Shown here in pieces: positions 55,736-63,694 of a stretch of DNA of 64,000 nt. Origin of the DNA: Pseudomonas rhizophila (GTDB lineage: Bacteria > Pseudomonadota > Gammaproteobacteria > Pseudomonadales > Pseudomonadaceae); assembly GCF_003033885.1 (NCBI RefSeq), contig NZ_CP024081.1, positions 4,292,507-4,356,506 of the forward strand. The letters are read 5' to 3'. The notes beneath the pieces are model-generated. The model was not told the DNA's origin and did not search any database. It saw nothing but the letters and a program-made list of their open reading frames with translations. Position 1 is the first letter of the stretch, and each line of letters starts with the position of its first letter. The translations under genes were made by a program, and so were the position numbers.

Positions 55736-56067
55736 ATCGCCAGGAGCAGGACTGCGTCGATCTGCTCAAGGGCATGGGTGAGCTCTATCGCCGTAGTGGC
55801 CAGTCGCAGCGTGCCTTAGTGCTGCTGTTGATCGCCGTCCAGATGACGCCCGCCGACACTGCGCTGCTGCGCAATCTGGTCATGGCCTTTACCGACAGCG
55901 GCCAGGCCGAGCGTGCCCTGTCGGCGCTGGATCGCCTGCTCGAACTGGAAGGCGAGTCCAGCGGCCTGTTGCTGTTGCGCAGTCGTGCGCTGTGGAGCGG
56001 TGGCCGCAAAGATGAGGCGCGTCAGTGCTTCAAACGTTTTCTGACCGCCCGCAGAGCCGCGCAATAA
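55732..56067 (+). CDS. TPR protein, SctG/YscY/y4yS-like chaperone
   Basis: A 111-residue protein with about three tetratricopeptide repeats (LYRRSGQSQRALVLLLIAVQMTP, LLRNLVMAFTDSGQAERALSALDRLLELEG, LLRSRALWSGGRKDEARQCFKRFL). Such small TPR proteins bind the needle subunit or SctV-linked partners in the cytoplasm. In Rhc clusters the homologue is y4yS next to the sctV gene. The TAA overlaps the sctV ATG by one base. Confidence 0.8.
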   Translation: MNRQEQDCVDLLKGMGELYRRSGQSQRALVLLLIAVQMTPADTALLRNLVMAFTDSGQAERALSALDRLLELEGESSGLLLLRSRALWSGGRKDEARQCFKRFLTARRAAQ

Positions 56068-58202
56068 TGTTCCTCGACCGCCTCAACGCATTGGCCCGCA
56101 TGGCCGCCCAGCGCAGTGACGTGATCGTTGTCGCCTTCATGCTGATGGCCATCGTGATGATGATCATTCCACTGCCCACCTGGTTGGTGGATACGCTAAT
56201 CGGCCTGAACATCTCGCTGAGCATCCTGATCCTCATCGTCGCCTTTTACATCAAGCACTCGGTGGAGTTCTCGGCGTTGCCGCCGTTGATTTTGCTAAGC
56301 ACCTTGTTTCGCCTGTCCCTGTCGATCACCACCACGCGCCTGATTCTGCTCGATGGCAACGCCGGTCACATAGTCAAGGCGTTCGGCGATTTCGTCATCG
56401 CCGGCCAGGTCGTGGTCGGTCTGGTGGTATTTCTGATCATCACCGTGGCCCAGTTTGTGGTTATCACCAAAGGTGCCGAGCGCGTGGCCGAGGTCGCGGC
56501 GCGCTTCACTCTGGATGCGATGCCAGGCAAGCAGATGAGCATCGACAACGACTTGCGCAACGGTGATATCGATCAGCATGAAGCCCGCCGTCGACGCTCG
56601 CGTCTGGAGCGGGAAAGCCAGATGTTCGGCGCAATGGATGGCGCTATGAAATTCGTCAAGGGCGATGCGATTGCCAGCCTCGTTATTCTGGCGGTCAACC
56701 TGCTGGGTGGCATGATGATCGGCATGGTCGAGCGCAATATGTCGTTTGCCGATGCGGCGCACACCTATTCGCTTCTGACCGTCGGTGACGGCCTGATCGC
56801 GCAGATCCCGGCGCTGTTGATCTCGGTCGCGGCCGGTATGGTGGTGACTCGGGTCAACAGTGGCACGACCGAAGGCAACCTGGGCAACGAGATCTTCCAT
56901 CAGTTGGGATACAGCCCCCAGGCGTTGGGTTTGACCGCATTTATCCTGCTGGGCGTGGCGTTGTTACCGGGCTTTCCGGCCATCGTGTTCATCGGGCTGT
57001 CGGCCTTGCTGGGCGTTGCCGCGTTCATGATCTACCGCCGCGACAAAGCGCCCCGGGAAGAGGTGGTCGAAGGCGCCAGCGAAGTCGCGGCACTCGAAGA
57101 CGAACCGCTCGAACAATACGAAACCCTGGCTAAGCCACTGGACAGCCGCGTGCTGCTGAGCATTGGCCTGGCGCTGGCCCAGGCTGCGCCAGAACTGCCG
57201 TTGCGCCAGCGCATCGAAGCCTTGTGCCATGAGATTCGCGGCGACCTGGGGATCGACGTGCCGGTGCCGGACATCTACATCGACCGCAGCCTGCCCGCCA
57301 ACGGCTTTTCGGTCGAACTCGAAGGCGTGCCCATCAGCGAGGGCGAGATACCGGTTGATTGCCTGATGCTCAAGGACGATCTGGTGCACGTTCAACTGTT
57401 GGAGATTCATGCGTTGGAGGCGCCGTCGCCGTTGCACAGTCGCCCGGCGCAATGGATTGAACGCACTCACCAGCCGCTGCTGGAGGAGGCCGGTATCGGT
57501 TTTCTCAGCGCCGCTGAAGTCCTGCGGGCCATCCTCGAGCGCAGTCTGCGCCGCAATGCCGCGACCTTTCTGGGCATTCAGGAAACCCGCAGGATGCTGG
57601 AGCGCATGGAAGCCAGCTATGACGAGTTGGTCAAGGAAGTCGCGCGCAGCGTGCCCTTGCAGCGTCTGGCTGAAACCCTGCGTTTGTTGGTCGCCGAGGG
57701 TGTGTCGATTCGCAACCAGCGCGCCTTGCTCGAAGCCATGGTCGAGTGGGGCGCCCGTGAGCCGGATGCGGCGCGCCTGGCCGACCACTTGCGCGCCAGT
57801 CTGGCGCGGCAGATCAGCCATCAGTACGCCGACCGCAACCGGGTCATCACCGCCTTCGTGCTGACCCCCGCGGTGGAAGAACAATTGCGTGCTTACCTGC
57901 GCCGTGCCGATAACCCTCGCGAGTTGCTCAATGAGCATGCCAGCCGTTCATTGCTGATCCAGTTGCGTGCCGTTTGCAAGGACTTGGCCGAGGGGGATCG
58001 CACCGTCCTGTTGGTGCATCCCGAGTTACGTCGCAGCCTGCGTCGACTGGTGGTGCGGGGCGAGCTGGAGCTGGCGGTGCTGTCATTCCGTGAGCTGGCC
58101 GGCGAATACAACCTGCAGGCCATCGGTTCCATCAGCCTGACTGAAACGACCGGCCGCCGGACAGCCGACGGCGCTTCCCTTACTTCAATGGCGACTGCTT
58201 GA
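56067..58202 (+). CDS. sctV: SctV export-gate protein (FHIPEP family)
   Basis: A 711-residue protein beginning MFLDRLNALARMAAQRSDVI (start set by the TAATG overlap). It has eight N-terminal helices (about 20-330), the FHIPEP signature region SVEFSALPPLILLSTLFRLSLSITTTRLILLDGNAGHIVKAFG and AERVAEVAARFTLDAMPGKQMSIDNDLRNG. The large cytoplasmic nonameric domain (about 350-711) includes YIDRSLPANGFSVELEGVPISEG and LERSLRRNAATFLGIQETRRML. Nearly all conserved blocks are intact. It forms the export gate that selects type III substrates. Confidence 0.96.
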   Translation: MFLDRLNALARMAAQRSDVIVVAFMLMAIVMMIIPLPTWLVDTLIGLNISLSILILIVAFYIKHSVEFSALPPLILLSTLFRLSLSITTTRLILLDGNAGHIVKAFGDFVIAGQVVVGLVVFLIITVAQFVVITKGAERVAEVAARFTLDAMPGKQMSIDNDLRNGDIDQHEARRRRSRLERESQMFGAMDGAMKFVKGDAIASLVILAVNLLGGMMIGMVERNMSFADAAHTYSLLTVGDGLIAQIPALLISVAAGMVVTRVNSGTTEGNLGNEIFHQLGYSPQALGLTAFILLGVALLPGFPAIVFIGLSALLGVAAFMIYRRDKAPREEVVEGASEVAALEDEPLEQYETLAKPLDSRVLLSIGLALAQAAPELPLRQRIEALCHEIRGDLGIDVPVPDIYIDRSLPANGFSVELEGVPISEGEIPVDCLMLKDDLVHVQLLEIHALEAPSPLHSRPAQWIERTHQPLLEEAGIGFLSAAEVLRAILERSLRRNAATFLGIQETRRMLERMEASYDELVKEVARSVPLQRLAETLRLLVAEGVSIRNQRALLEAMVEWGAREPDAARLADHLRASLARQISHQYADRNRVITAFVLTPAVEEQLRAYLRRADNPRELLNEHASRSLLIQLRAVCKDLAEGDRTVLLVHPELRRSLRRLVVRGELELAVLSFRELAGEYNLQAIGSISLTETTGRRTADGASLTSMATA

Positions 58203-59536
58203 TGATGTGTTTTGCGCTGTTTCGCGTCCCTGTCTATGTCGGCTTCTGGATCGCTGCCGCGTCATTTGTACTGCTGGCGCAACAGGCCAGCGCACAGTCC
58301 ATCGCTCCGGGCAGCCGGGCCACGCTGGACCTGGCCCAGGGCGAAGGGCGGATCCTGCATTTCCAGGATCCGGTCGAGTCGGTGCTGGTCGCAGACCCTG
58401 GCATCGCCGATCTTCGGGTGGTTTCGCCTGGCGTGATCTACGTGTTCGGCAAGGCGCCCGGACAAACCAACCTGATTGCCTTGAGCGCCGAGGGTGAGGA
58501 ACTGGCCAGCCTGAGCCTGGCGATCAACAGCGGCACCCAGGCCGTGACGCGGTCCATGAAAGACCTGCACCCCGCAAGCAATGTCCAGGTGAGCGGTGCC
58601 GGCAATCGCATGGTGGCCAAGGGAATGGTCCAGAGTGTCGGTGAAGCCACCGACCTCAACAGTCTGCTCAACACCGAAGGCCAGGGCTTGGGCTCGGCCC
58701 TCAACACGGCCTCCTACGTGGGCTCGGCCCAGGTGAACCTGCGGGTGCGCTTCGCCGAAGTCTCGCGCTCGGAGTTGCTGCGCTACGGCGTGAATTGGAA
58801 TGCCCTTTTCAACAACGGTACCTTTTCCTTTGGCCTGTTGACGGGCGGTGCCCTGGCCTCCAGTGCGGCGTCTGGTGCCTCCAATGTGGTTAGCGCCGGG
58901 CTGACCTCGGGCAATGTCAACATCGATGCGATGCTTGAAGCATTGCAAAGTAACGGCATTCTGGAAATCCTCGCCGAACCCAACATCACCACCATGACCG
59001 GCCAGACAGCCAGCTTCCTGGCCGGAGGCGAGGTCGCGGTGCCTGTTCCGGTCAACCGCGACACTGTCGGGATCGAATACAAACCCTATGGTGTTTCGCT
59101 GCTGTTCAACCCGACCCTGCTACCCAACGGGCGCATCGCCCTGCAAGTGCGCCCGGAAGTCAGCAGTCTGATGGGCTCCAGCACTGTGGACGTGAGCGGC
59201 TACCAGGTGCCCTCGTTCCGCGTGCGGCGTGCCGATACCCGCGTCGAGGTTGGCAGCGGCCAGACCTTCGCCATTGCCGGGTTGTTTCAGCGCGAGAGCA
59301 CCCAGGACATCGAGAAAGTGCCGATGCTGGGCGAGATGCCCATCCTGGGCAATCTGTTTCGCTCCAAGCGCTTCCAGCGCAACGAAACCGAACTGGTGAT
59401 TCTGATCACGCCGTACCTGGTGGAACCGGTTCGCACCCGCAGCGTGGCCACGCCGCTCGATGCTCAGCCCGAGGGCGCGACCCATGCGTCTGGTGGGCCG
59501 CGCAGCAGTGACATGTTCGGTTTCTACATCAATTGA
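58199..59536 (+). CDS. Tad/CpaC-type secretin in T3SS operon (C2 part of split SctC)
   Basis: A 445-residue outer-membrane secretin. Signal peptide ends ASAQS; an N0/BON-like region GSRATLDLAQGEGRILHFQDPVESVLVADPGIADLRVVSPGVIYVFGKAPGQTNL (about 35-95) matches the pilus-secretin N-domain of CpaC/RcpA. The secretin core has ILEILAEPNITTMTGQTASFLAGGEVAVPVP, VGIEYKPYGVSLLFNPTLLPNGRIALQVRPEVSSL and FAIAGLFQ. These motifs are those of Tad pilus secretins and not of YscC/HrcC. The start overlaps the sctV stop. It probably provides the outer-membrane ring together with the NolW-like protein at 60933. Confidence 0.88.
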   Translation: MMMCFALFRVPVYVGFWIAAASFVLLAQQASAQSIAPGSRATLDLAQGEGRILHFQDPVESVLVADPGIADLRVVSPGVIYVFGKAPGQTNLIALSAEGEELASLSLAINSGTQAVTRSMKDLHPASNVQVSGAGNRMVAKGMVQSVGEATDLNSLLNTEGQGLGSALNTASYVGSAQVNLRVRFAEVSRSELLRYGVNWNALFNNGTFSFGLLTGGALASSAASGASNVVSAGLTSGNVNIDAMLEALQSNGILEILAEPNITTMTGQTASFLAGGEVAVPVPVNRDTVGIEYKPYGVSLLFNPTLLPNGRIALQVRPEVSSLMGSSTVDVSGYQVPSFRVRRADTRVEVGSGQTFAIAGLFQRESTQDIEKVPMLGEMPILGNLFRSKRFQRNETELVILITPYLVEPVRTRSVATPLDAQPEGATHASGGPRSSDMFGFYIN

Positions 59537-59549
59537 GCCAGGAGCGAGC

Positions 59550-59975
59550 ATGAACCCTAAATCGTCCCATCTGTCCCTGGTCGCTGTGGCGTTCGGCGCG
59601 CTCGTGCTGTTGACCGCATGCAACACCCAGCTTGAACCGGTGAGTTATTCACCGAACTACCAGGCGTTCACCCACGCCGATGGGCGGATTGAGTGGGTGC
59701 CGGTGGCTTGCTTAGAGCCGCCGGTCGAAGACAACTTCTATACCGATGATGCGCGTTACGTGCGCCGGCTGCCGCCCGGTTGTGCGAATAACCGGACGCT
59801 GCTGCAGATGGTGGAGCAGCGCTCGGATGTGATCGAGGGCCGGGCAACCGGCCCAACGATGGCCGCGCCGGTGGGCCGGGCGGCCCAGGTTTACATCGAA
59901 GGTTATGACCGTGAGGAGCTGCGTCGCCGGCTGGCCGAACAGCAGGCCAAGGCCGACAAGCAGGAGGGCCAATGA
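59550..59975 (+). CDS. CpaD-like lipoprotein
   Basis: A 141-residue protein with a lipoprotein signal (VALVFGAL-like helix VAVAFGALVLLTAC, Cys about residue 24) and the CpaD-type block GCANNRTLLQMVEQRSDVIEGRATGPTMAAPVGRAAQVYIEGY. It corresponds to the Tad pattern GCANxxNLxxMVxxPxDLxxGR. CpaD lipoproteins accompany Tad secretins at the outer membrane. Here it follows the secretin by 13 bp (GGAG 5 nt before the ATG), inside a T3SS operon. A pilotin or stabiliser role for the ring is inferred. Confidence 0.75.
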   Translation: MNPKSSHLSLVAVAFGALVLLTACNTQLEPVSYSPNYQAFTHADGRIEWVPVACLEPPVEDNFYTDDARYVRRLPPGCANNRTLLQMVEQRSDVIEGRATGPTMAAPVGRAAQVYIEGYDREELRRRLAEQQAKADKQEGQ

Positions 59976-59986
59976 AACCTTTTGGC

Positions 59987-60766
59987 TCAGCGACTGCCGA
60001 CCAACCCCAGCTCCCGGGCCTGCATCGCAGGGTCCCGAATGGCCTTGATGCGTCGGGCCTCTGTCAGCAACCGGGCGTATTGCTTGGGCGTGATGTCTTC
60101 CAGGTTTTGAGTCTTGAGGTCCTCTTCGCGGCCGGCCAGCACCATGACCAGCAGGGCGTTGCGTTGGTGACTGGCTTGGGCGCGGGGCGAGTCGCGAACC
60201 TCCTTGATGATTTGCAGCGCCTGTTGCGACTGGCCGCCCAAAGCGTAGGCCAGTGCCAGGTTGCATTGAGTGTCCAGGTTGGTGGGCGCCAGGACCAGAC
60301 TTTGGCTGAATGCCACCTGGGCCGCTGCTGGCTCACCCCGCAGCATCTGCGCCACACCCTGGCGATTGAACGCTTCGGGGTGGTTGCCCGCGCTGGCCTG
60401 GGTCAGGGAAGTCACCGCTCGATCCAGTTTGCCCTGGTGCAGTTGGGCTGTGCCCACACCGAGCAATGCCGCGGCATTGTCGGACTGGCGTTCCAGCGCT
60501 TGCTGGTAGGCGCGCTCGGCGGCCCGCGCATCGCCGCTGGCCAGGCGCGCTTCGCCCAGTTTCAACCAAGCGTCGATCCGGGCGTCCGGTTCCTGGGTGG
60601 CTTTTTCGTACAACGCTGCGGCAGATCCCGCATCACCACGCTTTTGCAGGTCGCCGGCCAGTTGCATGTAGCGCTGGTAGCTGCCATCGGAGGCCGGTTG
60701 GTGGGCGCAGGAAGCAAGGGTGATGCTGGCAAACAACAACGATGTGCAGGCAAAACGATTTGGCAT
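59987..60766 (-). CDS. TadD-like TPR lipoprotein, opposite strand
   Basis: From MPNRFACTSLLFASITLASC (lipobox, Cys at residue 20) the protein has 259 residues with four to five TPR units: YMQLAGDLQKRGDAGSAAALYEKATQ, AWLKLGEARLASGDARAAERAYQQALE, AALLGVGTAQLHQGKLDRAVTSL, and NLDTQCNLALAYALGGQSQQALQII. It resembles TadD of Tad pili. It is convergent with the CpaD-like gene and lies between the two secretin-part genes, in reverse orientation. A reverse TPR gene between hrcC1 and hrcC2 is a known feature of P. syringae T3SS-2 clusters. It probably helps secretin assembly. Confidence 0.82.
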   Translation of the reverse strand: MPNRFACTSLLFASITLASCAHQPASDGSYQRYMQLAGDLQKRGDAGSAAALYEKATQEPDARIDAWLKLGEARLASGDARAAERAYQQALERQSDNAAALLGVGTAQLHQGKLDRAVTSLTQASAGNHPEAFNRQGVAQMLRGEPAAAQVAFSQSLVLAPTNLDTQCNLALAYALGGQSQQALQIIKEVRDSPRAQASHQRNALLVMVLAGREEDLKTQNLEDITPKQYARLLTEARRIKAIRDPAMQARELGLVGSR

Positions 60767-60932
60767 GAACAGAGCTCTTTCGGCGAATTTTGCAGTGGGC
60801 AAAACCAAGGAGTGTTGACCACTCAGACCGGACAGGTTGACCGACGTTTAAGTCATCTTCTTGACATCATCCATAAGAGTGCCCGTTTTTTGTTCGGGGC
60901 GTGTCTTCAGGCCGGCGGCGGAGGGCGATTTC

Positions 60933-61535
60933 ATGCATAAGGTGTCGCGGGCGGCGATCGGCGTGGCGCTGATGGTGATCGCGCTTAACCTGCTGGCCGC
61001 CAATCAAACGCAAGTCGACGATGCCAACCCGCAGCCGGACTGGTTCGTTCGGCCCTATGCCTATGTGCTGGTCGAGCAGGACGTACGCGCCGCGCTGCAA
61101 GAGTTTGGCCAAAACATGGGCCTGAGCGTCGTCATGTCGGACAAGGTACGCGGCAAATCGCGCAGCCGGATACGTGCCGAGTCCGCCGGCGACTTCCTGA
61201 CGGCGCTGTGCGACTTCAACGGTTTGACGTGGTACTTCGACGGCAATGTGCTTTACCTCTCCGCCGACTCCGAAACCGATACGCGACTCTTCAAAGCCCA
61301 GGGCCGGCAGTTGGAGCAGTTGCAGGATTACGTCACCAGCCGGGATGTCTACGGCACGCATATGTCGGTGCGCACCGGACCCGATGGCGATGAGTTGTTC
61401 GTTTCCGGGCCGCCGGCCTGGCTGGCCATGATTGAGCAACACTTCGACCACCAGCTTACGCCGACGCCGATGGCGACGACGACTCGCGAGCGCGGCGTGC
61501 GTGTGTTCAGGGGCGGTGCAGTGACACAAGAGTGA
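60933..61535 (+). CDS. NolW/RhcC1-like secretin N-domain protein
   Basis: A 200-residue protein with GGAGGG 7 nt before the ATG and a signal peptide (MHKVSRAAIGVALMVIALNLLA). WFVRPYAYVLVEQDVRAALQEFGQNMGLSVVMSDKVRGKSRSRIRAESAGDFLTALCDFNGLTWYFDGNVLYLSA is the N0 domain of T3SS secretins. A second N1-like domain follows (LQDYVTSRDVYGTHMSVRTGPDGDELFVSGPPAWLAMIEQH). The membrane-ring domain is absent, exactly as in rhizobial RhcC1/NolW. With the separate ring protein at 58199 it makes a split SctC. Confidence 0.87.
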   Translation: MHKVSRAAIGVALMVIALNLLAANQTQVDDANPQPDWFVRPYAYVLVEQDVRAALQEFGQNMGLSVVMSDKVRGKSRSRIRAESAGDFLTALCDFNGLTWYFDGNVLYLSADSETDTRLFKAQGRQLEQLQDYVTSRDVYGTHMSVRTGPDGDELFVSGPPAWLAMIEQHFDHQLTPTPMATTTRERGVRVFRGGAVTQE

Positions 61536-61600
61536 AAGCACTCGCCTGTAGGCTCCATTAACCGATCGATCTGTCATCAACCCCGTCAAGGAGAACCACC

Positions 61601-61813
61601 ATGTCAGTTACCCCCATCAGCGAAAATACCGCTGTCACTACTCACTCCGAAGCGCAGTTCAATGCAGCGGTGGACAACGCCAAGAGCGAGCTGAGCGATG
61701 AAGAACTCACTGAGGCCCTGATCACTCAGGCCGTCACGATTGGTGGCCAGTTCATCATCATGCCTCGTGCCCAGGAAATCCTGAACGAAGCCCAGTCGGA
61801 TGATGACGAATAG
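61601..61813 (+). CDS. 70-residue acidic protein in sctF/sctI position
   Basis: AAGGAG precedes the ATG. The protein MSVTPISENTAVTTHSEAQF... has a polar N-terminus, a helical EALITQAVTIGGQFIIMPRAQEILNEAQ segment and an acidic SDDDE tail. There is no signal peptide and no Cys. Its place directly before the NolB/SctI and SctJ genes is where several T3SS clusters keep the needle gene, so it is a second candidate for needle or rod-associated protein. It has no recognisable sequence signature. The start is 65 bp after the NolW-like gene. Confidence 0.6.
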   Translation: MSVTPISENTAVTTHSEAQFNAAVDNAKSELSDEELTEALITQAVTIGGQFIIMPRAQEILNEAQSDDDE

Positions 61814-61822
61814 GCCCACGCT

Positions 61823-62272
61823 ATGACTGTAAGTCTCGGAACAACAGCCACGGCGGCGCTGCCGCCGTCAGGAGGGCAGGTCGATTTGCAGGCCTCCCAG
61901 AACTTGTTCGAACACATGACAAACAGCGCCAAGGGCATGCCTGCCGGCGCCAGTCCGCACCAGATTGGCGAAGGCTTGATGGAGCGCCTGAACGGTTTCA
62001 TCGACCGTTCGCAAAACTTCGCCAAGCGTGCCGATGCGCTGACCAATGGGCCGACGGCTGGCAACGTTGTGGCTCCTCCCGGCACGCAATCGCTCGCCTC
62101 ACTTCCTGAGGGGGCGGCGGGCGAGTCGGGGAAAAAGGTCGGCGATCAGCAGGTCGACCAGATCGTCCAATCGTTGGGCCGCATGTTCGATTACTCCATT
62201 GAAACTCAGATGGTCGTTCGTGGCGCGACGCAGATTTCCGGCGCAGCCAACACGCTCTTGAAAGGTCAATAA
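61823..62272 (+). CDS. NolB/SctI-like inner-rod protein
   Basis: A 149-residue protein without a signal peptide. The N-terminal half is polar; the C-terminal ~40 residues KKVGDQQVDQIVQSLGRMFDYSIETQMVVRGATQISGAANTLLKGQ form the amphipathic helix ending TQLVxxxTxxxSxxxNxLLKGQ seen in SctI/HrpB/YscI rod proteins. The order NolW-NolB-SctJ-SctK-SctL is that of rhizobial nolW-nolB-nolT-nolU-nolV. Starts 9 bp after the previous stop. Confidence 0.85.
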   Translation: MTVSLGTTATAALPPSGGQVDLQASQNLFEHMTNSAKGMPAGASPHQIGEGLMERLNGFIDRSQNFAKRADALTNGPTAGNVVAPPGTQSLASLPEGAAGESGKKVGDQQVDQIVQSLGRMFDYSIETQMVVRGATQISGAANTLLKGQ

Positions 62273-62276
62273 AGCC

Positions 62277-63059
62277 ATGTTCCGCCGTTGCCATGCCGTG
62301 CGCCTGATGATTGTCCTCGCCTTTGCCTGCATGCTGCAGGGCTGCGATATCGACCTGTACACCAACCTCAGCGAGCGTGAGGCCAATGCCATGGTTGCAG
62401 TGCTGCTGCGTGAGGGTGTGCCGGCCTCGCGCAAGGTCCAGGAAAACGGCCAACTCACCGTGGTGGTGGACGAAAAACGCTTTGCCGAGGCCATGAGCCT
62501 GCTCGACGAAGCTGGCTTGCCGGGCCAAACCTTTTCCAACATGGGCGCCGTGTTCAAGAGTGGTGGCCTGGTGTCTTCTCCCGTGCAGGAAAGGGCCCAG
62601 ATGGTCTACGCGCTCAGTGAAGAACTCTCGCACAGCGTCTCGCTGATCGACGGTGTGGTTTCTGCCCGGGTACATGTGGTGCTGCCCGACAATGACCTGC
62701 TCAAACGGGTGATTTCCCCGTCGTCGGCTTCAGTGCTGGTGCGCTACGACCCCAATACCGACATCAACCCCCTGATCCCGCAGATCAAAACCCTGGTGGC
62801 CAACGGCATCTCCGGCTTGAGCTACGAAGGGGTGTCGGTCACGGTAATCAAGGCCGCCACCGGCAGCGGCCGGGCCAACGCACAGCCGCGCCTGGCCAGC
62901 TTCCTGGGCATATGGATGCTCGAAGACAACCTGCCCCGTGCCCGGATGCTGTTCGGCGTCCTGCTGCTGGCCGCGCTGTCGATGGTCGGTGTGTTGGGCT
63001 GGCAGTACTGGCAACGACGCGCCTCCCGCGCCTTGTATGAGCTGGAGGACGTGAAATGA
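62277..63059 (+). CDS. sctJ: SctJ inner-ring lipoprotein (HrcJ/RhcJ)
   Basis: A 260-residue lipoprotein with lipobox MLQGC (Cys about 22) and the YscJ/FliF ring-building domain: DIDLYTNLSEREANAMVAVLLREGV, VDEKRFAEAMSLLDEAGLPGQTFSNMG, GLVSSPVQERAQMVYALSEELSHSVSLIDGVVSARVHVVLPDND, ASVLVRYDPNTDINPLIPQIKTLVANGISGLSYEGVSVTV. A C-terminal membrane helix is present (MLFGVLLLAALSMVGVLGW). Length is typical. It overlaps the next gene by 4 nt. Confidence 0.95.
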   Translation: MFRRCHAVRLMIVLAFACMLQGCDIDLYTNLSEREANAMVAVLLREGVPASRKVQENGQLTVVVDEKRFAEAMSLLDEAGLPGQTFSNMGAVFKSGGLVSSPVQERAQMVYALSEELSHSVSLIDGVVSARVHVVLPDNDLLKRVISPSSASVLVRYDPNTDINPLIPQIKTLVANGISGLSYEGVSVTVIKAATGSGRANAQPRLASFLGIWMLEDNLPRARMLFGVLLLAALSMVGVLGWQYWQRRASRALYELEDVK

Positions 63060-63694
63060 GTGCCGCCGCTTTGCCGCAGTGGCAAAACCTGCTCGAGCAG
63101 CCGCTGGATTTCGTCGGCACGCAGCCTCTTGCGGCGTGCTTCCCCGAGACCTCCGGCAGTGCGCTGAGCGCATTGCGCAAACAGCCGCGCTTCCAGGCGC
63201 GATTGATACGCTTGTTGCTCAGCCGTCATGAGCTGCAGGCTCCCAGTAGCCTGCCACTGCCCGATGTCGACGATCTACCGGTTCTGATGCTGCCTCCCGA
63301 GGACTTCAAGCGCCTGCCGCGTCTGTGTGGCGCGATTTTGCATAGCACCACCCTGAGTCGCGAGATCCGTGGCGATGTGGTCAACCAGTTGCGCGATTTG
63401 CTGGGCAGTGATGTGTTTGCCCTGGCCCTGGCAAACCGTGCCCTGGGCAGCGGTGCCGACTTGCTGCGTCAGCCGGCCGAACTGCTTGAAGTCATCGACC
63501 ATGATGGCGCCCGCTGCATCACCGCTTGGCTGAGCGCCCAGCCAGCGCCACTTCGGCCCTGGCTGCGCCTGCGTTTTGCCGAGCTGCCAGTTGAGAGCGG
63601 ACCGGTAAGTGCCACACCTGTGGCCAATGCTTTGGCCATCGTGCGCAGCGCCGCCTCGAACCTTCCACAGCTTGAGGAGCAGGGGACCCGATGA
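63056..63694 (+). CDS. sctK: NolU/SctK-like sorting-platform protein
   Basis: A 212-residue cytoplasmic protein. Position between sctJ and sctL, with ATGA overlaps on both sides, is that of sctK (YscK/HrpD/NolU). Sequence conservation in this family is low; WQNLLEQPLDFVGTQPL at the start and the LPRLCGAILHSTTLSREIRGDVVNQLRDLLGSDVFALAL block resemble NolU/HrpD. It would link the cytoplasmic SctQ platform to the SctJ ring. Confidence 0.8.
   Translation: MSAAALPQWQNLLEQPLDFVGTQPLAACFPETSGSALSALRKQPRFQARLIRLLLSRHELQAPSSLPLPDVDDLPVLMLPPEDFKRLPRLCGAILHSTTLSREIRGDVVNQLRDLLGSDVFALALANRALGSGADLLRQPAELLEVIDHDGARCITAWLSAQPAPLRPWLRLRFAELPVESGPVSATPVANALAIVRSAASNLPQLEEQGTR

Noticed and set aside
56964..57938. 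324-codon minus-strand frame opposite sctV
   Set aside because: Antisense of a strongly conserved gene, no start signal and no recognisable domain.
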